Part shown: piece after piece, positions 21,177 through 30,428 of the stretch
How positions within the stretch are numbered: the first letter of the stretch is position 1
Layout: every line of letters begins with the position of its first letter
From: Marinobacter litoralis
Lineage (GTDB): Bacteria > Pseudomonadota > Gammaproteobacteria > Pseudomonadales > Oleiphilaceae
Direction: 5' to 3'
Assembly: GCF_003336705.1 (NCBI RefSeq)
Contig: NZ_QMDL01000001.1
Coordinates: 806,001 to 870,000 of the forward strand
Length of the DNA stretch: 64,000 nucleotides
Program-made: the position numbers and the translations under genes
The notes under the pieces: model-generated
Database searches by the model: none
What the model was told of the DNA's origin: nothing
The model's input: the letters and a program-made list of their open reading frames with translations, nothing else

Positions 21177-21761
21177 ATGATGAAAGTGTCTGCACAAAAC
21201 AAAGCGTTTGCCATGCTGTTGTCCTTTGGACTGGTTGCGGGCTGTAGCTCGACCGGTGACACCATGGAAGAAGATGGGTACGGTTACGATTCCGGCTCAG
21301 ACGTTGCTGCAATTGATCAGGAAGGCGGCTCTACTGTTTATGGCGGTGAAGACGGAGAAGGCGTTTCTTCTTCCGTTCTGAGTGATGAAGAACGTGCCGA
21401 GGCCCGAGCGAAAGCCGAGCAGGAAGCGTTGCGCAACATCACCACCTTCTACTTCGATTTCGATACTTCGGAAATCAAGCAGGAAGCCCGCAATGCGCTG
21501 GTTACCCATGCGCGTTTTCTGTCCAGCAACCCGCGCCAGCAGGTTCGCCTTGAAGGTCACGCAGACGAGCGTGGTAGCAAGGAATACAACCTGGCACTGG
21601 GCGAGCGTCGTGCGAAAGCCGTTGAGCGTTTCCTAGTGGTGAATGGTGCTTCACGTGGCCAGATTGAAACCGTAAGCTATGGTGAAGAGAAGCCGGTGGT
21701 TCGTGGCTCCAGCGAAAGCGCGTATGCCCAGAACCGTCGCGTTGAGCTGATTTTCAAGTAA
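21177..21761 (+). CDS. pal: Peptidoglycan-associated lipoprotein Pal
   Basis: Outer-membrane lipoprotein binding peptidoglycan and TolB. The lipobox is LVAGC, so Cys is acylated after cleavage. A disordered acidic/Ser/Gly linker (about 25-80) leads to the OmpA-like domain with TFYFDFDTSEIK, LEGHADERGSKEYNLALGERRA and the diaminopimelate-binding residues. Two adjacent ATGs (21177, 21180) follow GGAAGG; the first is taken. 194 residues. Confidence 0.96.
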   Translation: MMKVSAQNKAFAMLLSFGLVAGCSSTGDTMEEDGYGYDSGSDVAAIDQEGGSTVYGGEDGEGVSSSVLSDEERAEARAKAEQEALRNITTFYFDFDTSEIKQEARNALVTHARFLSSNPRQQVRLEGHADERGSKEYNLALGERRAKAVERFLVVNGASRGQIETVSYGEEKPVVRGSSESAYAQNRRVELIFK

Positions 21762-21786
21762 TTAACGTTAATAACCGGACTGACCC

Positions 21787-22551
21787 ATGAGACACACACT
21801 CATGGCGGCCGTGCTCATCCCGCTAGGCTTCGGCCTGGCGGGTGCCGTTTCCGCACAGTCGTCGACGCCTGCGTACCAGAACACTGCCTCAGAAGCCCAG
21901 CGTAAGGCTGGAAACAGCCAGGCAACTGCCGAGTTGTTTTACATGATTCAGCAGCTCCAGGGCGATGTGCGGCGGCTTCAGGGTAAAGTAGAAGAACAGC
22001 AGTACGAAATCCGCAAGCTGCAGCAGCAGGGTAGGGATCGCTACGTGGATCTCGATCAGCGGATATTGGATTTGTCGAAAGCGTTGGATGAGAGAGCCTC
22101 TGTACCCGATGCAGCGGCAAACAAACCGGAGACTTCCGGTAGTAAGCCAAAGGTTCGGAACTATCGGGCACCCGATGCAGAAGAGCGGAAAGCCTACAAT
22201 CAGATTATTGATCTGATCCGCAATCAAAAGGCTTACGACGAAGCCATTACTCAACTTTATGAGTTCGTGGATAAGTATCCGGAAGGGGACTTAACCGTCA
22301 ATGCCTACTATTGGTTGGGCGAGGTTTACCTGGCGAAGCCGCAGCTTGAGCAAGCCAAGCAGGCCTTTACCATTGTTGCTACGCGTTACGATGATCACCG
22401 AAAAGCGGCCGATGCGGTTTACAAATTGGGTGTGACACTCGACAAGCTGGGCGAAAAAGGTGAAGCTAAACGCCGAATGCAGATGGTCGTGGACCATTAC
22501 CCGGATTCCAGTGCGGCCGATCTTGCTCGACAGTTCCTTGGTGAAGCGTGA
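21787..22551 (+). CDS. cpoB: Cell division coordinator CpoB (YbgF)
   Basis: Periplasmic protein that ties Tol function to PBP1b during septation. Signal peptide ending at AVSAQ, a coiled-coil trimerisation segment (about residues 45-100, with QLQGDVRRLQGKVEEQQYEI), a linker and a C-terminal TPR domain (about 135-254). 254 residues. Last gene of the Tol-Pal operon. Confidence 0.94.
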   Translation: MRHTLMAAVLIPLGFGLAGAVSAQSSTPAYQNTASEAQRKAGNSQATAELFYMIQQLQGDVRRLQGKVEEQQYEIRKLQQQGRDRYVDLDQRILDLSKALDERASVPDAAANKPETSGSKPKVRNYRAPDAEERKAYNQIIDLIRNQKAYDEAITQLYEFVDKYPEGDLTVNAYYWLGEVYLAKPQLEQAKQAFTIVATRYDDHRKAADAVYKLGVTLDKLGEKGEAKRRMQMVVDHYPDSSAADLARQFLGEA

Positions 22552-22628
22552 AGTTGTTCACGCATCCATCAATTTGGTTGCCATTTAAGCAGTAACTAAA
22601 AAAAATCAAAAAAACCCTGAGAAAGGGG

Positions 22629-22656
22629 TTGATCAGCAAAAAAATATCATTACTAT
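22629..22656 (+). promoter_or_regulatory. Candidate promoter of the tRNA-Lys pair
   Basis: TTGATC (22629-22634), 16-bp spacer, TACTAT (22651-22656), 13 bases before the first tRNA-Lys. The spacer is A-rich. Confidence 0.5.
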
Positions 22657-22669
22657 ACGCGTCTCCATT

Positions 22670-22745
22670 GGGTCGTTAGCTCAGTTGGTAGAGCAGTTGG
22701 CTTTTAACCAATTGGTCGATGGTTCGAATCCATCACGACCCACCA
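22670..22745 (+). tRNA. tRNA-Lys (anticodon TTT), copy 1
   Basis: 76 nt with a 7-bp acceptor stem (GGGTCGT/ACGACCC), anticodon loop CTTTTAA with TTT, T loop TTCGAAT and an encoded CCA end. Identical to the next copy. Confidence 0.97.
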
Positions 22746-22805
22746 ATTTCAGAACACCGGATTTGTCCGTTGTTCGTCGGGTGAAAAACCGGCAATACCA
22801 GTTAT

Positions 22806-22881
22806 GGGTCGTTAGCTCAGTTGGTAGAGCAGTTGGCTTTTAACCAATTGGTCGATGGTTCGAATCCATCACGACCCACCA
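22806..22881 (+). tRNA. tRNA-Lys (anticodon TTT), copy 2
   Basis: Exact second copy of the 76-nt tRNA-Lys gene, 60 bases downstream, with the same encoded CCA. The two are probably cotranscribed. Confidence 0.97.
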
Positions 22882-22913
22882 ACACAGCAAAGCCGGAATA
22901 GTGGTTTTGCTCG

Positions 22914-22942
22914 AAAAAAGAGCCTTCGGGCTCTTTTTTTTT
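22914..22942 (+). terminator. Terminator of the tRNA-Lys operon
   Basis: AAAAAAGAGCC, TTCG tetraloop, GGCTC followed by nine T. Strong intrinsic terminator between tRNA-Lys and nadA. Confidence 0.93.
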
Positions 22943-23034
22943 GCCTGCAGTTTTTGGGGAGATGTCTCACTGTCCTCAATTCAAATGGGGAAGTGATATA
23001 CTCGGCCTGTAACGTTCAACGCAGAGATCCATCA

Positions 23035-24099
23035 ATGACACGAGCGCAAGACCGTATCCTTGTTCAGGAACACCTGGCTCATGCCGCTGAGCCTAAGCCT
23101 CTCAGCACTAGCGAGAAAGCCGAGCTTGAGGCCCGCATCAAACAGGTACTTTTAGACAAAGATGCTGTGCTGGTTGCTCATTACTACACCGACCCTGATA
23201 TCCAGCGATTGGCTGAAGAAACGGGTGGTTGTGTGGCTGACTCTTTGGAAATGGCGCGTTTCGGTAACCAGCATTCAGCCACGACCGTGGTAGTGGCCGG
23301 TGTCCGGTTTATGGGCGAAACAGCTAAGATTCTAAACCCTGAAAAACGCGTGCTGATGCCAACGCTGGAAGCGACATGCTCGCTAGACGTAGGCTGCCCG
23401 GCAGACGAATTTTCAGACTTCTGTGATCAGCACCCTGATCGAACCGTGGTGGTGTACGCCAACACCTCCGCGGCCGTTAAGGCGAGGGCAGACTGGGTAG
23501 TCACCTCAAGCTGTGCGCAGGCGATTGTAGAAGACCTGGATGCCAAGGGAGAAAAGATTCTTTGGGCGCCAGACAAGCATTTGGGTCATTACGTTCAGAA
23601 AACAACCGGCGCTGACGTGCTCTTGTGGGACGGGTCCTGCATCGTTCACGAAGAGTTCAAGTCGAGAGGGCTTGAAGATCTGAAGGCGCTTTACCCGAAT
23701 GCCGCCATTCTGGTGCACCCGGAGTCCCCTGATGCAGTTGTGGAGATGGCCGATGTGGTTGGTTCAACGTCGCAGTTGATCCATGCCGTGCAAAGCATGC
23801 CCAATGAAGAATTTATTGTGGCTACTGACAACGGCATCTTCTACAAAATGCAGCAGTTGGCACCCAATAAAACGTTGATTGAGGCGCCCACGGCGGGGAA
23901 CGGGGCGACATGCCGTAGCTGTGCACAATGCCCATGGATGGCGATGAACGGCTTGGAAAACCTGCTTCACGTGCTGGAAACCGGTGATCAGGAAGTTCAC
24001 GTTGACCCAGCCCTTCGTGAAGACGCTCTGCGCCCACTTAAGCGCATGCTGGACTTTACGGCAGGTATGAACCTGAAAGCGGCGGGCAACGCCTCCTGA
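23035..24099 (+). CDS. nadA: Quinolinate synthase NadA
   Basis: [4Fe-4S] enzyme condensing iminoaspartate with dihydroxyacetone phosphate to quinolinate, for NAD synthesis. Conserved blocks: [36 protein letters not shown], the cluster cysteine regions [19 protein letters not shown] and [13 protein letters not shown]. The frame is open further upstream through tRNA-Lys copy 2, but the true start is ATG 23035 ([15 protein letters not shown]), giving 354 residues as in the family. Confidence 0.95.
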   Translation: MTRAQDRILVQEHLAHAAEPKPLSTSEKAELEARIKQVLLDKDAVLVAHYYTDPDIQRLAEETGGCVADSLEMARFGNQHSATTVVVAGVRFMGETAKILNPEKRVLMPTLEATCSLDVGCPADEFSDFCDQHPDRTVVVYANTSAAVKARADWVVTSSCAQAIVEDLDAKGEKILWAPDKHLGHYVQKTTGADVLLWDGSCIVHEEFKSRGLEDLKALYPNAAILVHPESPDAVVEMADVVGSTSQLIHAVQSMPNEEFIVATDNGIFYKMQQLAPNKTLIEAPTAGNGATCRSCAQCPWMAMNGLENLLHVLETGDQEVHVDPALREDALRPLKRMLDFTAGMNLKAAGNAS

Positions 24100-24117
24100 T
24101 CGGTTTATAACGCCAGA

Positions 24118-25587
24118 TCAGGACCTGTTGGCTTGTTGGATGCGGCTGGCGATATCGCTCAGCCGCTCACTAACCACTTGCCGTTCCGCAGAACCCGCTG
24201 GCAGTTTCTCTTGAGCTTGGCGCAGCTGGCGCTGAGCTGAACGGTAATCTCCTCGCAGAGCATCGTATTCCGCCCTCGCTCTATGAACGCCAACGATGTT
24301 TCTGGCCATGCCTTCCGCTTCCGCAAGCCGGAGCCAAATCTGATCGCCGGAAGGGCGCTGGCGGGCCAGTTCTTTCAAATAGCTGGCGGCGGCAGAGCCA
24401 TTGCCATCGGCAATCTCAAGCCCAGCCAAGGCCCAGGTAATAGGGTAGTTGCGAGGGTTTCTTGAAAGTGCTGTTTTCAAGATCTGCCGAGCATCGTCGT
24501 AGCGTTTTTGCTCGGTGTAGACTTCAGCGAGAGAAACCTGAAACGTAATCCTTCCCGGATTTTTAGACAAAAGTTTCTGTAAGATTTTCTCGGCTTTATC
24601 CAGCTGCTTGTTTTCTTTGTAGGCAACGGCAAGTCCGTAACTGATCGCATCATGCTGTTTGGCATCGTCGCGGTTCACATACGACTCAAACACCTCGACC
24701 GCGGATGCGGGGGACTTGGCGTAATGTACCTGTAAACGGCTCCGCATCAGGTGATATTCCTGGCTGTCTTGTACGGTTTTGATTGGGTATTGCTCAGCTC
24801 TGTTTTGAGTGTCGGATACGCGACTTTGCGTTAGGGGGTGGGTAGAGAGGTATTCTGGCATCTGGTTCCCTTGCAGGCGGTTCTGACGCATCATGATTTC
24901 GAACATCTCCGGCATGCCTTTGGGGTCGAGGCCGGCGCTGGCCAGAATGTCCAGGCCCACACGGTCGGCTTCTTGCTCATGGGCTCGGCTGTAGGACAGC
25001 ATGTTTTGAATGGCCATGGCCTGCGTGCCTGCGATGGCGGCTATGCCGATGTCGGATTGAGTAACGGCAGAGAGGACGATGCCTGCAATCATGCCCGCCA
25101 GTGTTAACGGTGCACTGGTTTCCTGTTGCTCCATGCGTCGCGCGAAGTGGCGCTGGCTCAGGTGCGCCAATTCGTGCGCGAGTACCGAAGCAAACTGCTG
25201 TTCTGTGGTGGCGCTCAGGAAGAGTCCGCCATTCACTCCGACGACGCCTCCCGGCACGGCGAAGGCATTAAGTGCCGGGCTGTCGATGAGTACCAGTTTA
25301 AGATTTCGGTTATCGAGCGGGGCGAACGGTACTAGCCGATAAATCACGCTGTATAGGTAGTCGTACACTAAGGGGTCTTGTACCTGCGGCGCTGAACGCC
25401 GGATAGACGTCATAACCTGCTCGCCAATGCTGGCCTCCTGTTGGCCAGCGATCAGCCCGCCGCTGCCGCCGAACGAGGGTAGGTCCGTTGATTCGGCCTT
25501 TGCCGCAGGAATTGCTAGAAAGGCTGTGAGCAGAACTGCCGCACTGAAAAGTAGATGGGTGCGGCGATTGTTACGAAGGAGCGTCAT
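24118..25587 (-). CDS. bepA: BepA-like periplasmic M48 metalloprotease with TPR domain
   Basis: Envelope protease/chaperone of the BepA (YfgC) type, which assists or degrades stalled LptD and BAM clients. Signal peptide with AIPAAKAE cleavage region. The zinc motif HELAH is at residues 138-142 and the third ligand lies in EQEADRVG. The C-terminal half has tandem TPR-like repeats. An upstream TTG at 25632 would extend it by 15 residues; ATG 25587 gives 489 residues with a standard signal peptide and is preferred, though no strong ribosome binding site is visible for either. Confidence 0.9.
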   Translation of the reverse strand: MTLLRNNRRTHLLFSAAVLLTAFLAIPAAKAESTDLPSFGGSGGLIAGQQEASIGEQVMTSIRRSAPQVQDPLVYDYLYSVIYRLVPFAPLDNRNLKLVLIDSPALNAFAVPGGVVGVNGGLFLSATTEQQFASVLAHELAHLSQRHFARRMEQQETSAPLTLAGMIAGIVLSAVTQSDIGIAAIAGTQAMAIQNMLSYSRAHEQEADRVGLDILASAGLDPKGMPEMFEIMMRQNRLQGNQMPEYLSTHPLTQSRVSDTQNRAEQYPIKTVQDSQEYHLMRSRLQVHYAKSPASAVEVFESYVNRDDAKQHDAISYGLAVAYKENKQLDKAEKILQKLLSKNPGRITFQVSLAEVYTEQKRYDDARQILKTALSRNPRNYPITWALAGLEIADGNGSAAASYLKELARQRPSGDQIWLRLAEAEGMARNIVGVHRARAEYDALRGDYRSAQRQLRQAQEKLPAGSAERQVVSERLSDIASRIQQANRS

Positions 25588-25756
25588 GGATTTTGGTGTC
25601 GCCTCAACATGAGTGTGTGGTTTTTTCTGCAAACGGTTCTATGGTGTCTTGTGCAAAAGGTCCGGGCAGTATTACCAACTGTTTTGATGCATTAGAGTAA
25701 CACTGTCGGCATAATGCCTGCCCATTATTGAATGAATATTAATGGTGTTTCCCAAC

Positions 25757-25984
25757 ATGGCTGACAGAACTCTGGATGCAAGCGGGCTGCGTTGTCCTAT
25801 GCCGCTACTGAAAACCAAGTTAGAGCTTAATGCAATGGCCTCTGGCGAGCGTTTGGAGGTTATCGCTACGGATGCCGGGTCAGCACGGGATATTCCCGCC
25901 TATATCAAATTATCCGCTCACGAACTCCTTAGCTATAAGGAAGATAACGGTGAATACCGGTTCGTGATAGAGTGCGGCGGTTAA
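25757..25984 (+). CDS. TusA/SirA-family sulfurtransferase-like protein
   Basis: Small cytoplasmic protein of the TusA family; members relay sulfur via a cysteine in a CPxP motif. Here the motif is GLRCPMPLLKTK, within 75 residues that also have ATDAGSARDIPAYIK. The exact pathway (tRNA thiolation, molybdenum cofactor or other) cannot be told from sequence. An in-frame ATG at 25742 would add five residues (MVFPN); neither has a clear ribosome binding site. The next gene starts 15 bp later, suggesting an operon with the AI-2E transporter, an arrangement known in other gammaproteobacteria. Confidence 0.88.
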   Translation: MADRTLDASGLRCPMPLLKTKLELNAMASGERLEVIATDAGSARDIPAYIKLSAHELLSYKEDNGEYRFVIECGG

Positions 25985-25999
25985 TCGTCGGAGCGTTTC

Positions 26000-27079
26000 A
26001 TGATCAGAGTCTTGCGAGATCTCGCGAACAAATATTTTTCAGATGAAGAAGCGGTAGTACTGTTTCTTATCTTGTTAGCGGGCACTGTTTTTATTGTATG
26101 GTTCGGGGCCATGCTGGCACCCGCTATTGCTTCCTTGATTGTTGCTTTTATTTTGCAGGGGCTGGTGCTCAAGCTGCAACGGTGGGGTGTACCCGATTTC
26201 GTTGCCGTTATCAGTGTGTTCCTGATGTTTTTGGGTGTGCTGGTCGGGTTTCTGTTTGGCTTGCTGCCATTGGTTTGGTCGCAGGTGTCGAATCTTGCGA
26301 AAGAAGCGCCAAGAATTATTCGAGAACTCCAATCCTATTTGGCCGTGTTGCCTGATGAGTACCCGCATCTGATCTCCGCGGATGCGGTCAATGCCGTTTA
26401 TCAGCAAGTGTCCACTGAGGTAGCCCATATAACCCAGTGGCTGGTGTCGTTTTCGTTGTCCAGCATTCCGGATTTGGTCGCGCTTCTGATCTACATGGTC
26501 TTGGTGCCGATTTTGGTCTTCTTCTTTCTGAAGGATCGGGAGCTTTTGGTTAACGCCTTCGCTCGCATGTTGCCTAAGCAGCGCCCGATGATGATCGGTA
26601 TTTGGCATGAGGTGAACCTGCAGTGTGCCAATTATGTTCGAGGTAAAGCCGTCGAGATCTTGATTGTCGGCTCGGTGACCTACATTGCGTTTAAGGTCTT
26701 AGGTATGCCTTACGCGGCCTTGCTGTCGTTGTTGGTGGGCTTGAGCGTCGTCATTCCCTATATTGGCGCGGCAGTGGTCACGATTCCGGTTGCGGTCATC
26801 GGGTTGTTTGCGTTCGGTTGGGGCAGCCATTTTATTTGGGTGATGGTGGTATACGGCATTATCCAGGCGCTAGACGGTAATGTCTTGGTGCCGGTGTTGT
26901 TCTCGGAAGTGAACAACCTTCATCCGGTCGCGATTATTGTGGCAGTGCTGTTTTTCGGTGGTGTTTGGGGGTTGTGGGGTGTTTTCTTTGCCATTCCTTT
27001 GGCGACCATGCTAAAGGCCGTGTTTGCTGCCTGGCCGGTGAAGAATGATGCCTCCTCACCGGCAGTGCAGGCGAAGTGA
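26000..27079 (+). CDS. AI-2E/PerM family membrane transporter
   Basis: A 359-residue integral inner-membrane protein of the AI-2E transporter (UPF0118/PerM) family, with about eight hydrophobic helices and the family stretch VPILVFFFLKDRELL, followed by SVVIPYIGAAVVTIPV and GNVLVPVLFSEVNNLHPVAII. Members have been tied to autoinducer-2 export, Na+/H+ exchange or other solutes, so the substrate is unknown. It ends back to back with bcp (convergent, no gap). Confidence 0.9.
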   Translation: MIRVLRDLANKYFSDEEAVVLFLILLAGTVFIVWFGAMLAPAIASLIVAFILQGLVLKLQRWGVPDFVAVISVFLMFLGVLVGFLFGLLPLVWSQVSNLAKEAPRIIRELQSYLAVLPDEYPHLISADAVNAVYQQVSTEVAHITQWLVSFSLSSIPDLVALLIYMVLVPILVFFFLKDRELLVNAFARMLPKQRPMMIGIWHEVNLQCANYVRGKAVEILIVGSVTYIAFKVLGMPYAALLSLLVGLSVVIPYIGAAVVTIPVAVIGLFAFGWGSHFIWVMVVYGIIQALDGNVLVPVLFSEVNNLHPVAIIVAVLFFGGVWGLWGVFFAIPLATMLKAVFAAWPVKNDASSPAVQAK

Positions 27080-27547
27080 CTACAGTGCTTTGACGGCATC
27101 CAGCACTTCGTCGGCGTGGCCTTTCACTTTTACGCCACGCCATTCTTGACGGAGTATGCCTTCCTGATCAATCAGGAACGTACTCCGTTCAATGCCCATG
27201 TACTCTTTTCCGTAGAGCTTTTTGAGCTTAATGACATCAAAAAGCTTGCACAGGTCTTCGTCTTTGTCTGAAATCAGGTGGAACGGAAACTCGTGTTTGG
27301 CTCGAAAGTTCTCGTGCACCCGTAAGCTGTCGCGGGAAACGCCGAAGATTTCTGTGTTCAGAGCCGTGAATTGCTCCATGCGATCACGAAAATCCTGACC
27401 TTCGGTGGTGCATCCGGGGGTGTTGTCTTTCGGATAAAAGTAGATAATAACGTTTTTACCCTTTAGGTCAGCCAGGGTAATGGATTGATCACCGGTGGCC
27501 TGGGCCTGAAAATCGGGTACAGGCTTATTCAATGCTACGGATGACAT
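27080..27547 (-). CDS. bcp: Thiol peroxidase of the Bcp/PrxQ type
   Basis: Reduces hydroperoxides using thioredoxin. The peroxidatic cysteine is Cys46 in DNTPGCTTEGQDFRD. The E. coli resolving cysteine lies five residues later; here that position is Gln51, so this is a form without the usual resolving Cys and may act as a 1-Cys enzyme. 155 residues, complete. Divergent from dapA across 74 bp. Confidence 0.94.
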   Translation of the reverse strand: MSSVALNKPVPDFQAQATGDQSITLADLKGKNVIIYFYPKDNTPGCTTEGQDFRDRMEQFTALNTEIFGVSRDSLRVHENFRAKHEFPFHLISDKDEDLCKLFDVIKLKKLYGKEYMGIERSTFLIDQEGILRQEWRGVKVKGHADEVLDAVKAL

Positions 27548-27621
27548 GACATCTCCTTTAATTCCCTTGTGTCAGTTCGAGCCCAACATTACCATATCGG
27601 TTTTATTCGGACGGAGTTTTT

Positions 27622-28500
27622 ATGATTACGGGTAGCCTCGTCGCACTAGTTACGCCCATGCATCCCAATGGTGACATCCACTGGGAAGATTTGGACAAAC
27701 TAGTGGACTTTCATATCGAAAATGGCACTCATGGCATTGTGGCTGTGGGCACCACCGGTGAGTCCGCCACCTTGGACCCGAAAGAGCATTGTCGGGTTAT
27801 CGGCCATATCATAAAACGAGTGAATGGCAGGATTCCTGTAATCGCCGGCAGTGGCGGTAACAGTACCCGGGAAGCGATTGATCTAACCACCGAAGCGCAT
27901 AAGCTGGGTGCCGATGCTTGTCTGTTGGTTGTGCCTTATTACAACAAGCCAACACAGGAAGGCTTGTATCAGCACTTCAAGGCCATCGCAGAAGCCGTGC
28001 CGGGTATGAGTCAGATCGTATACAACGTGCCGGGGCGTACTGCCTGCGACATGCTTAACGAAACGGTTCTACGCCTTGCTGATATTCCCAATATTGTCGG
28101 CATCAAGGATGCCACGGGTAATATCCCGCGCGGAATCGAGTTGATTGAAGGTTTGGCCGGGCGCTTGGCGGTGTACTCCGGAGATGATGCTACGGCCGCA
28201 GAACTCATGCTGGCGGGCGCCAAAGGGAACGTGTCAGTCACTGCGAATGTGGCACCAAAGGGCATGTCACAGTTGTGTGAAGCGGCCATCGCAGGAAACG
28301 AAGAAGAGACTCGCCGCCTGAACGAGCAGTTGACACCGCTAAACCACAAGCTGTTTCTGGAAGCGAACCCGATTCCGGTTAAGTGGGCTCTGCAGCGTAT
28401 GGGCATGATTGGTGAAGGGATTCGTCTGCCGCTGACGCCACTCAGCGAGAAGTTCCACGGCGAGGTGGAAGACGCACTCAAGGCTTCAGGTGTTCTCTGA
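27622..28500 (+). CDS. dapA: 4-hydroxy-tetrahydrodipicolinate synthase
   Basis: Condenses pyruvate with aspartate semialdehyde in lysine/diaminopimelate synthesis. TIM-barrel lyase with GTTGESATL, catalytic Tyr in YNVPGRTACDM and the Schiff-base lysine in IVGIKDATGN. 292 residues, full length. bamC and purC follow in the same direction, the classic dapA-bamC-purC order. Confidence 0.97.
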   Translation: MITGSLVALVTPMHPNGDIHWEDLDKLVDFHIENGTHGIVAVGTTGESATLDPKEHCRVIGHIIKRVNGRIPVIAGSGGNSTREAIDLTTEAHKLGADACLLVVPYYNKPTQEGLYQHFKAIAEAVPGMSQIVYNVPGRTACDMLNETVLRLADIPNIVGIKDATGNIPRGIELIEGLAGRLAVYSGDDATAAELMLAGAKGNVSVTANVAPKGMSQLCEAAIAGNEEETRRLNEQLTPLNHKLFLEANPIPVKWALQRMGMIGEGIRLPLTPLSEKFHGEVEDALKASGVL

Positions 28501-28534
28501 GGCCAACTCCTTTTCCTTCAACCGGAGTAACCCG

Positions 28535-29635
28535 ATGCAGGTTCCTGGAAGAACCCGTTACAAACTTGTATCCCTAGCCCGGCCTGTTGCCGGGTTTGTG
28601 TTTGCTGGCGCACTGGCTGGCTGTGGCTTATTGCACGATCGTTCTGAAGATTACGTGAATGCTCCTGAAGGCAAGCCGATTGAGGTGCCTGCCGGCTACG
28701 ACAATACCCGTTTGGGTGAAGCCATGCCGATTCGCAGCATTCGTGCTGACGACTCCCGCCGAATGTACCCGTCTTCCATTCCCCGTCCTCCCGATATGAC
28801 GTCTGATATTCTCGATGAGAACTACGTTATCGAAGAGCTGGACGGTCGATTGTGGTTGTTGGTGAACGATGTGCCGGGGCGCCTGTGGCCTGCCGCAAGT
28901 GCGTGGATGAACCAGTCTGGCTTGGGCGTTGCGCACGACAGCCCTCAGTTGGGAGTTTTGCAAAGCGAACTAGCCAATTTCAGCATGGCAGCTCGTGCTC
29001 TGCTTGAGTTGGATAATGCTCCTGCAGCGTCTGAGCCGAAAGTGCTTGTACAGCTCAGGTTGGCCCCCGGTATTCGCCGCAAAACCACGGAAATTCGCGC
29101 TCATGTTGTAGAGCTCGATGAAAAACCAGAGGCAGAGGGTTTGGTGGCCTGGAATGCGGATTCAACGGATATTGAACCATCGCAAGCGCTTCAAAAAAAG
29201 CTCTTGGGTGAGCTGGCAGAGTTTCTGAAACAGCGAGAGGACAGCAAATCGTTTTCCCGGGCGGCTTCAGGCATGGTAGCCAAGCCATTGGTTCGCCTGG
29301 TGTCTGAAGACGAGCAGGCGAAAGCTATTGAAGTCGAGTTGGATTACGGCCGCACTTGGGCTGAAGTGAATCGCTCACTCGAAGAAATAGGTGCAAACAT
29401 TGTCGATATTGACCGTAGTGCTGGTTGGGTTCAGGTGGATTTCCGCACTGAAGACGAACGTTCGCCCGGCTGGTTCTCTTGGTTCAGTCACGATGAAAAG
29501 CTCACTCATACCCACACGGTAACAATCAGCCAGGCAGCCCCTGCCATGGTGGTTACGGCAGACCGCGTTGACACCTATAATGGTGAACAAACCAGTGCCG
29601 ACCTGCTTACTAAACTGTTTGAACATCTGTACTGA
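28535..29635 (+). CDS. bamC: Outer-membrane assembly lipoprotein BamC
   Basis: Accessory lipoprotein of the BAM complex that inserts beta-barrel proteins. The lipobox is LAGC after a hydrophobic signal. A flexible N-terminal stretch binding BamD is followed by two helix-grip domains (about 90-215 and 250-366). The open frame extends back to 28490, but the ATG at 28535 has CCGGAG upstream and starts MQVPGRTRYKL. It lies between dapA and purC, which supports the identity despite low conservation of BamC. Confidence 0.92.
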   Translation: MQVPGRTRYKLVSLARPVAGFVFAGALAGCGLLHDRSEDYVNAPEGKPIEVPAGYDNTRLGEAMPIRSIRADDSRRMYPSSIPRPPDMTSDILDENYVIEELDGRLWLLVNDVPGRLWPAASAWMNQSGLGVAHDSPQLGVLQSELANFSMAARALLELDNAPAASEPKVLVQLRLAPGIRRKTTEIRAHVVELDEKPEAEGLVAWNADSTDIEPSQALQKKLLGELAEFLKQREDSKSFSRAASGMVAKPLVRLVSEDEQAKAIEVELDYGRTWAEVNRSLEEIGANIVDIDRSAGWVQVDFRTEDERSPGWFSWFSHDEKLTHTHTVTISQAAPAMVVTADRVDTYNGEQTSADLLTKLFEHLY

Positions 29636-29679
29636 TTAACGGGGCGGCCGAGTAGGCTGCCGACCGTTTGGAGACCCTA

Positions 29680-30393
29680 ATGGAAAAGCGCGAAGAACTG
29701 TACGCGGGCAAGGCAAAATCTGTTTACCGCACCGATGACCCCAATCGTTTCGTTCTGGTATTCCGGGACGACACCTCCGCCTTCGACGGCGAGAAGAAAG
29801 AACAGCTGAACCGCAAAGGCATGGTGAATAACAAGTTCAATGCCTTCGTCATGGAGAAGCTTGAGGCGGCCGGTGTGCCCACTCATTTTGAAGGGCTGCT
29901 GTCGGGCACCGAGTCTTTGGTGAAAAAACTCGATATGATTCCGGTAGAGTGTGTTGTGCGCAACATCTCAGCCGGTAGCCTGTGCCGCAGAATCGGCGTG
30001 GAAGAGGGCGTCGAACTGAATCCGCCGACCTACGAGCTGTTCCTGAAAAATGATGCCCTGCATGACCCTATGGTCAACGAATCTTTGGCGGTTAGCTTTG
30101 GCTGGGCGTCAGAAGCCGAGCTGGCGCAGATGAAAGAGCTGACCTACAAAGTGAATGACGTGCTCAAAACCCTGTTTGATGAAGCTGGCATGCTGCTGGT
30201 GGACTACAAGCTGGAATTTGGCCGTAGTGAAGACAAGATCGTCTTGGGTGACGAATTCAGCCCGGATGGCTGTCGTATCTGGGATAAGGAAACCCGTAAA
30301 AAGATGGATAAAGACCGGTTCCGTCAGGGGCTGGGTAGCGTGATCGAAACCTACGAAGAAGTAGGTCGTCGTCTCGGCATCAGTTTTGACTGA
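29680..30393 (+). CDS. purC: Phosphoribosylaminoimidazole-succinocarboxamide synthase
   Basis: SAICAR synthetase, joining aspartate to CAIR with ATP in purine synthesis. Conserved [16 protein letters not shown] start, [16 protein letters not shown]-like [16 protein letters not shown] and [10 protein letters not shown]. The frame is open from 29668, but ATG 29680 has GGAG upstream and gives 237 residues, exactly the usual length. Confidence 0.97.
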   Translation: MEKREELYAGKAKSVYRTDDPNRFVLVFRDDTSAFDGEKKEQLNRKGMVNNKFNAFVMEKLEAAGVPTHFEGLLSGTESLVKKLDMIPVECVVRNISAGSLCRRIGVEEGVELNPPTYELFLKNDALHDPMVNESLAVSFGWASEAELAQMKELTYKVNDVLKTLFDEAGMLLVDYKLEFGRSEDKIVLGDEFSPDGCRIWDKETRKKMDKDRFRQGLGSVIETYEEVGRRLGISFD

Positions 30394-30428
30394 TCACTAT
30401 AATAAATAACCAAACGACAGGGTGTGTT

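Noticed and set aside
22855..23034. N-terminal extension of nadA reaching back into tRNA-Lys copy 2
   Set aside because: The frame is open by chance through a tRNA and a terminator; ATG 23035 gives the family-standard N-terminus.
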